Positions 1-6,764 of a stretch of DNA of 43,077 nucleotides are shown piece by piece. The position numbers were made by a program, and so were the translations under genes. The notes beneath the pieces were generated by a model. That model did not search any database. It saw only the letters and a list, made by a program, of their open reading frames with translations, and had not been told where the DNA came from. The DNA is taken from positions 1 to 43,077 of the forward strand of contig DATKRK010000426.1 of the NCBI GenBank assembly GCA_035532215.1, written 5' to 3'. Position 1 is the first letter of the stretch. Each line of letters opens with the position of its first letter. The stretch is from JAICIG01 sp035532215. GTDB taxonomy: Bacteria > Planctomycetota > Planctomycetia > Pirellulales > JAICIG01.

Positions 1-411
1 TGCCGTTTCGTAGCCCAGAGCGCCTTGTCGACGCTTCCGGTCGCCGAGCCTGGCCCCGGCGTCGTGGTCGCCGAGGTCCGGCCGCTTTTGCCTTCGGCGC
101 CGCCGAAAGCGATTCTCTCTTGCGGGCTGGCCCGCGCTCCTCCCTCGCTCGGCTGAAAATCTTTCCTGCACGTGCATCGTAGGGTGGGCAATGCCCACTG
201 GCAGTGCGGCGGGCGCGTCCATCACGCCTTAGAGCTGCTAGTCGGTCGCAAGGCCGGCGACGGTGTTCGGGCGCGCAACCCGTTGGCCTGCCCCCGGGCC
301 GGCCATGGTCTCAAGGCAGTTCAGGTGGGCTACGGTTTTCAAGCTTGGCTGCGCAATTCGCCGTTAGTTTCCCCGGCGGCGGTTGCTTAACGAATAGGAA
401 CGAATGAATCA
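1..411. other. Region without a convincing gene
   Basis: No supported gene lies here. The plus strand is open from base 1 to a TGA at 154-156 without a usable start, so it could be the tail of an upstream gene, but the translation has no recognisable motif. A short palindrome occurs at 178-198. The last 60 bases lead into the DUF1559 gene and become more AT-rich, which fits a leader, but I could not assign clear -35 and -10 boxes. Confidence 0.4.
178..198. repeat. Short palindromic GTAGGGTGGG-type repeat
   Basis: GTGGGCA and TGCCCAC pair around a single A, preceded by GTAGG. It resembles the GTAGGGTGGGGC hairpin repeats at 26463-26515 and 27689-27755, so it is probably a member of the same dispersed family. 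There is no T-tract after it, so it is not a clear terminator. Confidence 0.5.
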
Positions 412-1428
412 ATGAAGATGCGAATCAAACGTAGTGCGTTCACGCTGGTCGAGTTGCTGGTGGTGATCGCGATTATCGGAATTCTGATGGCGCTGTTGCT
501 GCCGGCGGTGCAAGCGGCTCGCGAAGCGGCGCGGCGCACGACCTGCACCAACAACTTGAAGCAGATCGGCATCGCGCTGCAAGCCTATCACGACTCGGTG
601 CGGCAGTTCCCGCCAGGCTACCTCGACCTCAACACGAACCCAAACATTACCCCGGACGGCGACCTTGGGCCAGGCTGGGGCTGGGCGTCGATGTTGCTGC
701 CGTATATGGAACAGGCCAGCTTGTACAATCAGATCAACTTCAACCAGCGGGTGGGGTCCGGGGTCAACGCCGCGGTCTCACTGGTGACCCTCCCCGTCTT
801 CCAGTGCCCGTCGGACCCCTACCGGGATCCATTCCCCATTTACGACAGCAGCTTCTCGGCGCCCGTCGCCACGGTGGCGCACGGCAACTACGTCGGGAAC
901 AACGGCTGGGTGGAGTGCTTCGTCGGGGCGACCGGCAATATTGGCCAGGGGTGGTGGGCCGACGGCATCGCCAGCGGCGTATACGGCCCTGGAGCCCGGG
1001 GAGTGTTCTGGCGCAACAGCCGGACGCGAATTGCCGACATACTGGACGGGACGACCAATACCGTCTTGGCTGGCGAGCGGTCCGGCAACCACGCCCCCGC
1101 CACCTGGACCGGGGCGGTCCCGGGCGGGCGCTGTCCCGCCTGGATGGCCTCCATACCGCCTGCTCCCTACGCGCCGCCGCCCGGCCCCGCCTATGACAAC
1201 GCCGACTTCGGCGAGGCCTTTGTGTTTGCCCACTGCAATGTCACGCATACGCCGAACTCCGACATCCCGATCTTCGACCCGGACACTTTCTACAGCTTCC
1301 ACCCCACCGGGTCGAACCACGTGCTCTGCGACGGGTCTGTGAAGTTTATCAGCGCCTACGTGGACGGCTACATTTACCAGGGCATGGGCACCATCGGCGG
1401 CGGCGAAGCCTACGGCGCACCCAAGTAA
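412..1428 (+). CDS. DUF1559 pseudopilin-like protein
   Basis: This is a planctomycete DUF1559 protein of 338 residues with a type IV prepilin N-terminus. Residues 10-25 read FTLVELLVVIAIIGIL, with the conserved Glu at the fifth position of the expected mature protein. The long hydrophobic helix is followed by the family's typical AVQAAREAARR stretch. The C-terminal third ends in the family signature, a His-x-x-Gly-Ser-Asn segment followed by CDGSVKF near residues 300-312. Expected maturation is cleavage and methylation by a prepilin peptidase, placing it in a pilus- or type II secretion-like envelope structure. Its cargo or function is unknown; planctomycetes carry many paralogues. The residue before the cleavage site is Ala rather than the usual Gly. 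An AGGA lies 12 bases before the ATG, a little far for a Shine-Dalgarno site. The HEAT-repeat gene follows 29 bases downstream and is probably cotranscribed. Confidence 0.93.
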   Translation: MKMRIKRSAFTLVELLVVIAIIGILMALLLPAVQAAREAARRTTCTNNLKQIGIALQAYHDSVRQFPPGYLDLNTNPNITPDGDLGPGWGWASMLLPYMEQASLYNQINFNQRVGSGVNAAVSLVTLPVFQCPSDPYRDPFPIYDSSFSAPVATVAHGNYVGNNGWVECFVGATGNIGQGWWADGIASGVYGPGARGVFWRNSRTRIADILDGTTNTVLAGERSGNHAPATWTGAVPGGRCPAWMASIPPAPYAPPPGPAYDNADFGEAFVFAHCNVTHTPNSDIPIFDPDTFYSFHPTGSNHVLCDGSVKFISAYVDGYIYQGMGTIGGGEAYGAPK

Positions 1429-1457
1429 ACGCCCTATCCTTTGACAGGAGTTCGAAT

Positions 1458-1874
1458 ATGCGGAAACGAATACCATACGCTTATCTGCTCTGCATCCCGC
1501 TGCTCTGCACGCTGGCCTCGTACGGGTGCGGCAAGCGCGAGAAATCGACGCCGGAGTTGATTGTGGACTTGAAGTCGACGCAGGAGAAGGATCGCATCAT
1601 CGCCGTTCGCCTGTTGCCCGGGCGCAAGGCGGACGCCGCCCAGGTCGTGCCGGTGATGATCGAGGCCCTCGAAGACAGGACAAACGACGTTCGCTGGAGC
1701 GCGGCCATCGGACTGGGCTACTTCGGGGACGGCGCGAAAGAAGCAATACCCGCGCTTCAGGCGGCGCTGACGGATCGCGATGTGCGGGTGCGTGAAGCCG
1801 CCGGGGTTGCCCTGTCTCGGATCGACCCGACGCAGTTCACGTCCCCGTCGAAGCAGCCACCCTCGACGCAATAG
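1458..1874 (+). CDS. Small secreted HEAT-repeat protein, possible lipoprotein
   Basis: The product has 138 residues. It opens with a basic tip and a hydrophobic segment ending in SYGCGK around residues 21-26. This resembles a lipoprotein signal, though Tyr at the position two before Cys is not typical of a lipobox. Residues about 55-125 form two to three HEAT/PBS-lyase-like helical repeats, with the recurring patterns DVRWSAAIGLGYFGD and DVRVREAAGVALSRI. Such repeats usually serve as protein-binding scaffolds. An AGGAG lies just before the ATG, which supports the start. The gene follows the DUF1559 gene closely, and a secreted scaffold partner for that protein is plausible but unproven. The last 14 residues are Ser/Pro/Gln-rich and probably disordered. 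Confidence 0.8.
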   Translation: MRKRIPYAYLLCIPLLCTLASYGCGKREKSTPELIVDLKSTQEKDRIIAVRLLPGRKADAAQVVPVMIEALEDRTNDVRWSAAIGLGYFGDGAKEAIPALQAALTDRDVRVREAAGVALSRIDPTQFTSPSKQPPSTQ

Positions 1875-1922
1875 CTTGCTACGCACGCGACACCCAAAGA
1901 CTCGCGGGCGAAACGAAGACGT

Positions 1923-2046
1923 GAATGCGGCGGCCCGGAGGCGTTAGCCTCCGGGTGGTAGCGGCAAGACGAACACGTGCCCCGGCGTTACCGGGGGGCT
2001 GACGCCCCCCGCTCGCCATGAGTGCTCGCTTGCAGTTTCCTCGCCG
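1923..2046. repeat. Dispersed double-hairpin repeat, copy A
   Basis: About 124 bases, repeated almost exactly at 2135-2258, with only a few differences near the left end. It contains two strong palindromes: CCGGAGGCGTTAGCCTCCGG and a second built on CCGGGGGGCTGACGCCCCCCG. A shortened relative occurs at 36508-36603, so this is a family dispersed in the genome. Confidence 0.85.
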
Positions 2047-2068
2047 ACGCTTCGCACTTGGGATCGGC

Positions 2069-2156
2069 GAATGCGGCGAGCCGGAGGCGTGAATGCGGCG
2101 AGCCGGAGCCGTGAATGCGGCGAGCCGGAGGCGTGAATGCGGCGAGCCGGAGGCGT
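2069..2156. repeat. Tandem array of four 22-bp units
   Basis: Four head-to-tail 22-base units (2069-2090, 2091-2112, 2113-2134, 2135-2156), each beginning GAATGCGGCGAGCCGG. The second unit has one substitution (GAGCC for GAGGC). The fourth unit is also the left end of repeat copy B. The array therefore looks like slippage or unequal recombination at that end, linking copies A and B. Confidence 0.9.
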
Positions 2157-2258
2157 TAGCCTCCGGGTCGTAGCGGCAAGACGAACACGTGCCCCGGCGT
2201 TACCGGGGGGCTGACGCCCCCCGCTCGCCATGAGTGCTCGCTTGCAGTTTCCTCGCCC
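2135..2258. repeat. Dispersed double-hairpin repeat, copy B
   Basis: Second full copy of the repeat at 1923-2046. After 2258 the sequence switches to a CACAGAG/CTCTGTG-type fragment. A partial third copy (2291-2353) then repeats the right-hand part, beginning CCCCGCTCGCCATGAG and ending in GGGATCGGCG, also seen at 2061-2069. Confidence 0.85.
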
Positions 2259-2290
2259 TCGGTGCTCTCGGTGTCCTCTGTGGCTAAATC

Positions 2291-2353
2291 CCCCGCTCGC
2301 CATGAGCGCTCGCTTGCAGTTTCCTCGCCGACGCTTCGCACTTGGGATCGGCG
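2291..2353. repeat. Partial third copy of the repeat
   Basis: Matches the right-hand end of copy A (about 2006-2069) with one or two substitutions. It ends about 30 bases before the predicted promoter of the MoxR gene. Confidence 0.75.
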
Positions 2354-2384
2354 GACGCGCTGCGCTACGATTAAGCGGCGCCGC

Positions 2385-2412
2385 TTGGCCGCTCGGGTCG
2401 AAGCGCTATAAT
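2385..2412 (+). promoter_or_regulatory. Predicted sigma-70 promoter for the MoxR ATPase gene
   Basis: A perfect -10 box, TATAAT at 2407-2412, is preceded after 16 bases by TTGGCC at 2385-2390, which shares TTG with the consensus -35. Transcription would begin near 2419, about 70 bases before the ATG at 2490. It is the only TATAAT in this GC-rich gap that I noticed. Confidence 0.5.
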
Positions 2413-2489
2413 CCAGTTCGGGTCGCTCGCCGCGGCCGAGGGCGGCGAGCCGCGCTTTCGATTCTCTCACCCGAGGCTGCTTTCTCGAT

Positions 2490-3905
2490 ATGGCGACCAC
2501 TGTCAAACCGACCAATCTGCGCGAGCTGCGCGAAAGCGGCTGGGTCTCGAAAACGGTCAAACGCGAGATTTACGACAATTTTCTGCGGATGCTCGCCGCC
2601 GGCGAAGAATTATTCCCCGGCATCATCGGCTACGAAGACACGGTCATTCCCGAGATCAATCTGGCGCTGATCGCCCAGCACGATATGCTCTTTCTGGGGG
2701 AGAAGGGGCAGGCCAAGAGCCGGCTGATGCGGCTCTTGTCACGGTTCCTCGACGACGAAATCCCTTATATCGATCTGCCCGAAGCGCCGGTCCACGACGA
2801 TCCTTACCGGCCGATCAGCAGCGTCTGCCGCCGCTTCGTCGCCGGCGCGCCCGAAGATCAAGTGCCGATCGCCTGGTGGCCCCGCGACGAGCGCTACGCC
2901 GAGCGGCTGGCGCCGGGCACGAAGTTCGCCGACATCGTCGGCGAGATCGACCCCTCGAAGCTGGCCGGCGGCACGAGCATGTCGGCCGAAGAGGCGTTGC
3001 ACTTCGGCCTGATCCCGCGCATGCACCGCGGCATCTTCGCCATGAACGAATTGCCGGAACTTGACGAACTGGTGCAGGTCGGGCTGTTCAATATTCTCGA
3101 AGAGCGCGACGTGCAGATTCGCGGCTATCCGATCAAGTTCGACATCGACGTGCTGATTTTGTTCTCGGCCAACCCGGCGACCTACAACCGCAGCGGCAAG
3201 GTGATTCCGCAGTTGAAGGACCGCATCGGCTCGGTGATCCACACGCACTATCCGCGCGAGCGCGACCAAGGGATCGCGATCATGGAGCAGGAAGCGGGCA
3301 TCGACTTGGCCGGCGACTACCCGGTGGTCGTGCCCTACTTCATGCGGCAGATCATCGAGGAGCTGAGCATCGCCGCGCGGCGGTCGAAATTCATCGATCA
3401 CCAGTCGGGCGTCAGTGCGCGGTTCAGCATCGCCAACTACCGCACGATGGTCGCTAGCGCCCGGCAGCGCGGCGCCCGGCTCGGCGAGCGGCCGGCCGTG
3501 CCGCGGATCAGCGACCTAGGGCACCTCTATTCGTCGTCGCTGGGCAAGCTGGAGTTGGACATGATGGGCAGCCACCAGATGTCGGAGCGGCAGGTGCTCG
3601 ACTCGATCCTGGCCGAAGCGATCAAGAACGTGTTCGAGGAATACGTCGACAAGCACGGCCTGGAAGAAATCGGCCACATCTTTCGCCAAGGGGTGAAGAT
3701 CGAAGTCGGCGACATGCTCCCTTCGAGCGCCTACGCCGAGCGGCTCAGCCGCGTGCCGCCGGCCTGGGACAAGGCCTTCGAGGTGAACGCTTCCAGCGAT
3801 CCGGCCGTGCGGGCCTCGTGCGTGGAGTTCGTGCTCGCCGGGCTTTACGCCACCGACCGCATCTCGCGCGCCCAGCAGCATGGGCGGATCGTATATGAGA
3901 CGTAG
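2490..3905 (+). CDS. MoxR-type AAA+ ATPase (magnesium-chelatase-like)
   Basis: This 471-residue AAA+ ATPase belongs to the MoxR/magnesium-chelatase group. The Walker A loop is GEKGQAKS at residues 70-77. The Walker B strand is GIFAMNELPELDE near 181-193, where Asn-Glu replaces the usual Asp-Glu. Sensor 1 is FSANPATYNRSG near 225-236. A long insert between Walker A and B (about 95-175) and an extended helical C-terminus make it longer than classical MoxR proteins (about 320 residues). MoxR ATPases work with vWA proteins as ATP-driven chaperones or metal-insertion machines. The expected vWA partner is the gene at 6765. Here about 2.9 kb of other genes lie between the two, an arrangement I would not expect for a pair that is normally adjacent. 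The Shine-Dalgarno site is weak (GAGG, 13 bases upstream). The substrate is unknown. Confidence 0.9.
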   Translation: MATTVKPTNLRELRESGWVSKTVKREIYDNFLRMLAAGEELFPGIIGYEDTVIPEINLALIAQHDMLFLGEKGQAKSRLMRLLSRFLDDEIPYIDLPEAPVHDDPYRPISSVCRRFVAGAPEDQVPIAWWPRDERYAERLAPGTKFADIVGEIDPSKLAGGTSMSAEEALHFGLIPRMHRGIFAMNELPELDELVQVGLFNILEERDVQIRGYPIKFDIDVLILFSANPATYNRSGKVIPQLKDRIGSVIHTHYPRERDQGIAIMEQEAGIDLAGDYPVVVPYFMRQIIEELSIAARRSKFIDHQSGVSARFSIANYRTMVASARQRGARLGERPAVPRISDLGHLYSSSLGKLELDMMGSHQMSERQVLDSILAEAIKNVFEEYVDKHGLEEIGHIFRQGVKIEVGDMLPSSAYAERLSRVPPAWDKAFEVNASSDPAVRASCVEFVLAGLYATDRISRAQQHGRIVYET

Positions 3906-4082
3906 GGCGAGCGTGCGAGCTTGCTTGCGGCGCCGATGTCCGGCGGACGGCGTTGAAAGACGCAAGGCAAGCGCCGCGAGGCTCGCCGGCGCCGATTTGG
4001 CGGTGGCGAGGCGTTGGGGATAGAATGGGATAAGGCTTTGGAGCGGGAATCGCGACTGGGAGGCGAGAAAGGACCTTGCTCG

Positions 4083-4481
4083 ATGCGCTGGACTCTTTCG
4101 GCAATGTTGCTGGCCGTCGCGATCGTCGCTTCCGGCCTGGGCGTTTATCATGGCTTTTGGGAGCCCTCGGACCCTAACGTCGAAATCCTGCTGGCAGCGT
4201 TTTTGATGTTGATCTGCCTGTCCGCGACAGCGGCCGTCTTCGGGCGATCGATGCTGCGAGGAGCCTTCTTCGGCGTCGCACTGTTCGGGACGGCGTATTT
4301 GATATGCGTGCTCCACGGCGGTTTTGATTTCGAGTCGTACGCGAACGGGGCCGAGTGGCTGGCGAGACACACGAAAATTGGCTTCGCGTTGTTAGGCGTT
4401 TCGTTTCTCGCGTCGCAATTGATCGTCATGACGGCGCGGCCGAATGCCGCCGCGCCATCGCGCGAAGTCGAATCTAATTGA
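4083..4481 (+). CDS. Small four-helix membrane protein, unknown function
   Basis: The predicted product is 132 residues with four hydrophobic segments: about 4-22, 36-55, 62-80 and 100-120. It has no motif I recognise. The ATG at 4083 is preferred over an in-frame upstream start at 4014. An AAAGGA lies 9 bases before it, and the first helix then follows a short basic tip, as expected for an inner-membrane protein. The final 15 residues are hydrophilic. It stands 15 bases before the first antitoxin-like gene and may be cotranscribed with it. It could be an unrelated membrane protein or part of the inserted island; the sequence does not decide. Confidence 0.65.
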   Translation: MRWTLSAMLLAVAIVASGLGVYHGFWEPSDPNVEILLAAFLMLICLSATAAVFGRSMLRGAFFGVALFGTAYLICVLHGGFDFESYANGAEWLARHTKIGFALLGVSFLASQLIVMTARPNAAAPSREVESN

Positions 4482-4496
4482 ACACGGGGTGAGCCT

Positions 4497-4742
4497 TTGA
4501 ATACCAACGCGGAAAACCTGTATCAGGCGGCGTTGAAACTATCCGGAGACGAGCGATACCATCTCGCTTACCGGCTGTTGGAAAGCGTCGAAGGCCAGCG
4601 CGATGCGGATTACGAGGAGGCATGGGCCGCCGAAATCGCTCGGCGTATCGAGGAAGTCGAGAGCGGAACGGCTGAAATGGTCTCTTGGGAGGAAGTCGAG
4701 CGAATGATCCACGACGTGTGCCATGGCGGCGCAAAGTCATGA
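4497..4742 (+). CDS. Addiction-module component (antitoxin-like), copy 1
   Basis: An 81-residue protein of the putative addiction module component family (TIGR02574/PF09720, partner of RelE-type toxins). The pattern is typical: an N-terminal LYQAALKLSGDER helix, AYRLLESVE, then the core DYEEAWAAEIARRIEEVESG and a terminal EEVERMI helix. The start is TTG. It is supported by exact alignment with the ATG start of the paralogue at 5065 (MSTDAESLYQAAL against TTG-AAT-ACC...NLYQAAL). No RelE-like toxin follows it, so it is an orphan in this window. The neighbouring AF2212-like gene begins 68 bases downstream. Either antitoxin-only remnants or a DNA-binding role with a distant toxin would fit. Confidence 0.8.
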   Translation: MNTNAENLYQAALKLSGDERYHLAYRLLESVEGQRDADYEEAWAAEIARRIEEVESGTAEMVSWEEVERMIHDVCHGGAKS

Positions 4743-4810
4743 ATCTAATCCGTGGATGACCGAAACGGCTCATCGCGTGATAATGCGGCGATCTTGAAGG
4801 AAAGCTTTCC

Positions 4811-5068
4811 ATGACCTATCAGGGTAAAGTTCAAGGTGGAATTATCGTCTTAGCCGACGGGCTGACGTTGCCCGAGGGGACGGAAGTGACGGTCGTTCCC
4901 CGATCGCCTGAACGTAAGGCCGAACCGCAAGAACACGCGCCGAGCAGTTTGGAAAAAATGGTCGCTCTGGCCGATTGGGCGGAATCGCAGCCTTGCGACT
5001 TGCCCGAAAATTTGGCGAGCAATCACGATCATGATCTTCATGGCCAATATCGGAGGAAAAACCCATGA
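4811..5068 (+). CDS. AF2212-like (DUF104-type) antitoxin-like protein
   Basis: An 85-residue protein. Its N-terminus reads YQGKVQGGIIVLADG then LPEGTEVTVVP, the beta-hairpin signature of AF2212-like small proteins. These are usually encoded beside VapC-type PIN toxins and taken as their antitoxins. The C-terminal DLPENLASNHDHDLHG is the tail commonly seen in planctomycete members. Start ATG is supported by a strong GAAGGAAAG just upstream. Its stop overlaps the start of the next gene in ATGA (5065-5068), so the two are translationally coupled. No PIN-domain gene is present. Pairing with an addiction-module component rather than a PIN toxin is unusual. Confidence 0.75.
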   Translation: MTYQGKVQGGIIVLADGLTLPEGTEVTVVPRSPERKAEPQEHAPSSLEKMVALADWAESQPCDLPENLASNHDHDLHGQYRRKNP

Positions 5069-5316
5069 GCACCGACGCGGAAAGCCTTTATCAAGCGGCG
5101 TTGAGATTACCTGAGGACGAGCGGTTCTTGCTCGCCAATCGATTGCTCGATAGCGTCGAAGCCGAGCGCGATCCGGATTACGAGGAGGCATGGGCCGCCG
5201 AAATCGGTCGCCGTATCGAAGAGATCGACAATGGCACGGCGGAAATGATTCCTTGGGAGGAAGTGCAGGCAAGATTGCGAAGAGGGCTAGACGATCCCGC
5301 GGACTCGGAGGTTTGA
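5065..5316 (+). CDS. Addiction-module component (antitoxin-like), copy 2
   Basis: An 83-residue paralogue of the gene at 4497; the two share most residues, including DYEEAWAAEIGRRIEE and the ending PWEEVQARL. The GGAGG at about 5053 and the 4-base overlap with the preceding AF2212-like gene support the ATG start and coupled translation. This family normally sits directly upstream of a RelE/ParE toxin gene. The sequence immediately downstream instead contains an inverted-repeat element and a decayed third copy, so a toxin gene may have been lost here. The protein is acidic and short, like other unstable antitoxins. Confidence 0.8.
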   Translation: MSTDAESLYQAALRLPEDERFLLANRLLDSVEAERDPDYEEAWAAEIGRRIEEIDNGTAEMIPWEEVQARLRRGLDDPADSEV

Positions 5317-5368
5317 GTTTGGTTCGTCCGGCGACTGCGTACGTGGAGGCTGCGGATGTGCCAGATAT

Positions 5369-5600
5369 GGATTTTTCGAGGCATGGCTCCAATGTCCAAA
5401 GGGCCGGAAGAAAACGGCCTCCGGCGACGGCTGCCGCCGGAGGCCTGAAGCGCCTTTGGCGCATCGGAGGCCCGAATATCCCTTGCCAGGTTGCGTCCCC
5501 GCAGAGCCTGACTCCGTTTCTTCGGGCCAAGTCAGCCTACCGCGCCACTGGGTATTGCCGCAACTACCTTTGGACATCGGAGTCATGCCTCAAAAAATCC
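5369..5600. mobile_element. MITE-like element with 32-bp inverted repeats
   Basis: The ends 5369-5400 and 5569-5600 are inverted repeats of 32 bases matching at 29 positions by eye. The 168 bases between them hold an 11-bp perfect hairpin (5416-5426 with 5435-5445, 8-base loop). No transposase or target-site duplication is visible. It lies between an intact antitoxin-like gene and its decayed copy. It could be a non-autonomous transposable element or a GC-rich palindromic repeat of unknown origin. Confidence 0.5.
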
Positions 5601-5686
5601 AACGGCGAATCGCGTTGACGCCAACGATCTGTGGAAACAGTACGCGGAATCCTGCCGAATGTTGCTCTTCGCTCGAGAGTAAGCGC

Positions 5687-5925
5687 ACGAGTGCCGACGT
5701 GGAGAACTCGTACGGGGCTGCATTGAAGTTTTTCGGAGACGAGCGGTTCCACCCTGCCGACCGATTACTGCAAAGCGCCGGTGCAGAACGCAATCCCGAT
5801 TATGAAGAGGCGTGGAGTGCCGAAATTGCTCGCCGCATCCAGAAATTGAGAATGGAACGGTGAAAATGATTCCCTGGGCCGAAGTCAACCGGATGATCCA
5901 CGAGGTGCGGGGCCGCATGATTTGA
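5687..5925 (+). pseudogene. Decayed third copy of the addiction-module component gene
   Basis: Aligned with the gene at 5065, this copy has ACG (5687-5689) where the start should be. It keeps the reading frame through DYEEAWSAEIARRIQ, then loses one base near 5844-5850. The remainder (IENG, then KMIPWAEVNRMIHEV) continues in another frame to the TGA at 5923-5925. The lost start and the frameshift make it a pseudogene unless sequencing error is involved. The order intact copy, repeat element, decayed copy suggests local duplication followed by decay. Confidence 0.75.
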
Positions 5926-5969
5926 ACCGAGGTGCTTAAACGCGCAAATAGCACGAGAATGGAGCCAAG

Positions 5970-6677
5970 ATGCAGTGCAAACGCCATCGACTTTTGTTTC
6001 TGAAGGCGACGAATAGCTACGATGCAAACATCACTGCGCATATCGAAGGAGTCTGCCGGCTACTCGGGGTGGAATTCCAACATTATGAATACACCAGCCT
6101 CGACGCGTTCGAGGAGTGGCTGGAAAACAATCGTTCGTTTGACTTGATTTACATCGCGGCGCATGGGGCACATCATTGCTTTGGCGAGCAGGTTGGGCCG
6201 ATTGCGCGATGGGCGGATTTTGCCTATGTGCTCTGTCGCACCGCAGCACTGAATCCAAACAGCGTGCTATTTATGGGCTGCTGTCATGGCGGTCTGAAGA
6301 AGGTCAGCTTAATTCTTTTCTCGCTATGCGAGCAGGTCAGCAGCATTTGCGGCCCGCGATGGACCGTGAATCTTTCTGAGGTTCCGGTTGCGCTTCACGT
6401 ATTTCTTCACAACCTAATAACGAATACGGTCGAGCCAGAAGTGGCCGCAGAGCGAACCGCCAGCGCGCTTGGTATCCATTTTCCGTATTACAACCGCTAT
6501 GAATTAGAGGCGGAAGTGCTTCTCATTAAGCATCTGGCCGTCGAGCGCGAGCCGGACTACGTCATTTCCCCAGAAGTACGCGCGAAGGACTTCTCCGCGT
6601 GTTGTTCGGGGCCGATGGCGCCGGTGAACGCCCAAACTTCCACCACCGGCACAACGCCTAACCCCGCAGCAAGTTAA
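5970..6677 (+). CDS. Caspase/CHAT-fold-like protein, candidate cysteine peptidase
   Basis: This 235-residue protein has the strand pattern of the caspase/CHAT fold. Strand 1 is HRLLFLKAT, the second is VEFQHYEYT, and the third, DLIYIAAHG, ends in His65-Gly66. The fourth, SVLFMGCCHGG, carries Cys104/Cys105 followed by His-Gly-Gly. In caspase-like peptidases the catalytic His and Cys end the equivalent strands, so His65 and Cys104 or Cys105 are the candidate dyad. The C-terminal 60 residues are less ordered and Ser/Thr/Pro-rich at the end. GGAG lies 5 bases before the ATG. The gene is visibly more AT-rich than its neighbours, which suggests transfer. It follows antitoxin-like genes inside the MoxR-vWA locus. 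Peptidase activity is inferred from the motifs only; no substrate or function is known. Confidence 0.6.
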   Translation: MQCKRHRLLFLKATNSYDANITAHIEGVCRLLGVEFQHYEYTSLDAFEEWLENNRSFDLIYIAAHGAHHCFGEQVGPIARWADFAYVLCRTAALNPNSVLFMGCCHGGLKKVSLILFSLCEQVSSICGPRWTVNLSEVPVALHVFLHNLITNTVEPEVAAERTASALGIHFPYYNRYELEAEVLLIKHLAVEREPDYVISPEVRAKDFSACCSGPMAPVNAQTSTTGTTPNPAAS

Positions 6678-6764
6678 TCGTCTCTGTGGAAACGCAATGC
6701 AAATCTTGCTGAGTTCGACAGAGCTAGGCCGAATAAAACGCCGCTTCGACACGGAGGCCTCCTA

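Larger units (their letters stand above)
1875..2489. other. Intergenic repeat field
   Basis: This 615-base gap contains no gene I can support. It holds two near-identical 124-base direct repeats, a four-copy 22-base tandem array, a third partial copy of the large repeat, a CACAGAG-type fragment (about 2260-2288) and, at its end, the promoter of the MoxR gene. Open frames reading through the repeats are by-products of their GC-rich palindromes. Confidence 0.75.

Noticed and set aside
1..153. Plus-strand frame open from the window edge to a TGA at 154
   Set aside because: It has no start, no recognisable domain and ordinary GC-rich composition, so it cannot be distinguished from chance.
5287..5586. 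Minus-strand 99-residue frame in the inverted-repeat element
   Set aside because: It is built from the element's repeats and the hairpin, with no Shine-Dalgarno site and no recognisable protein pattern.
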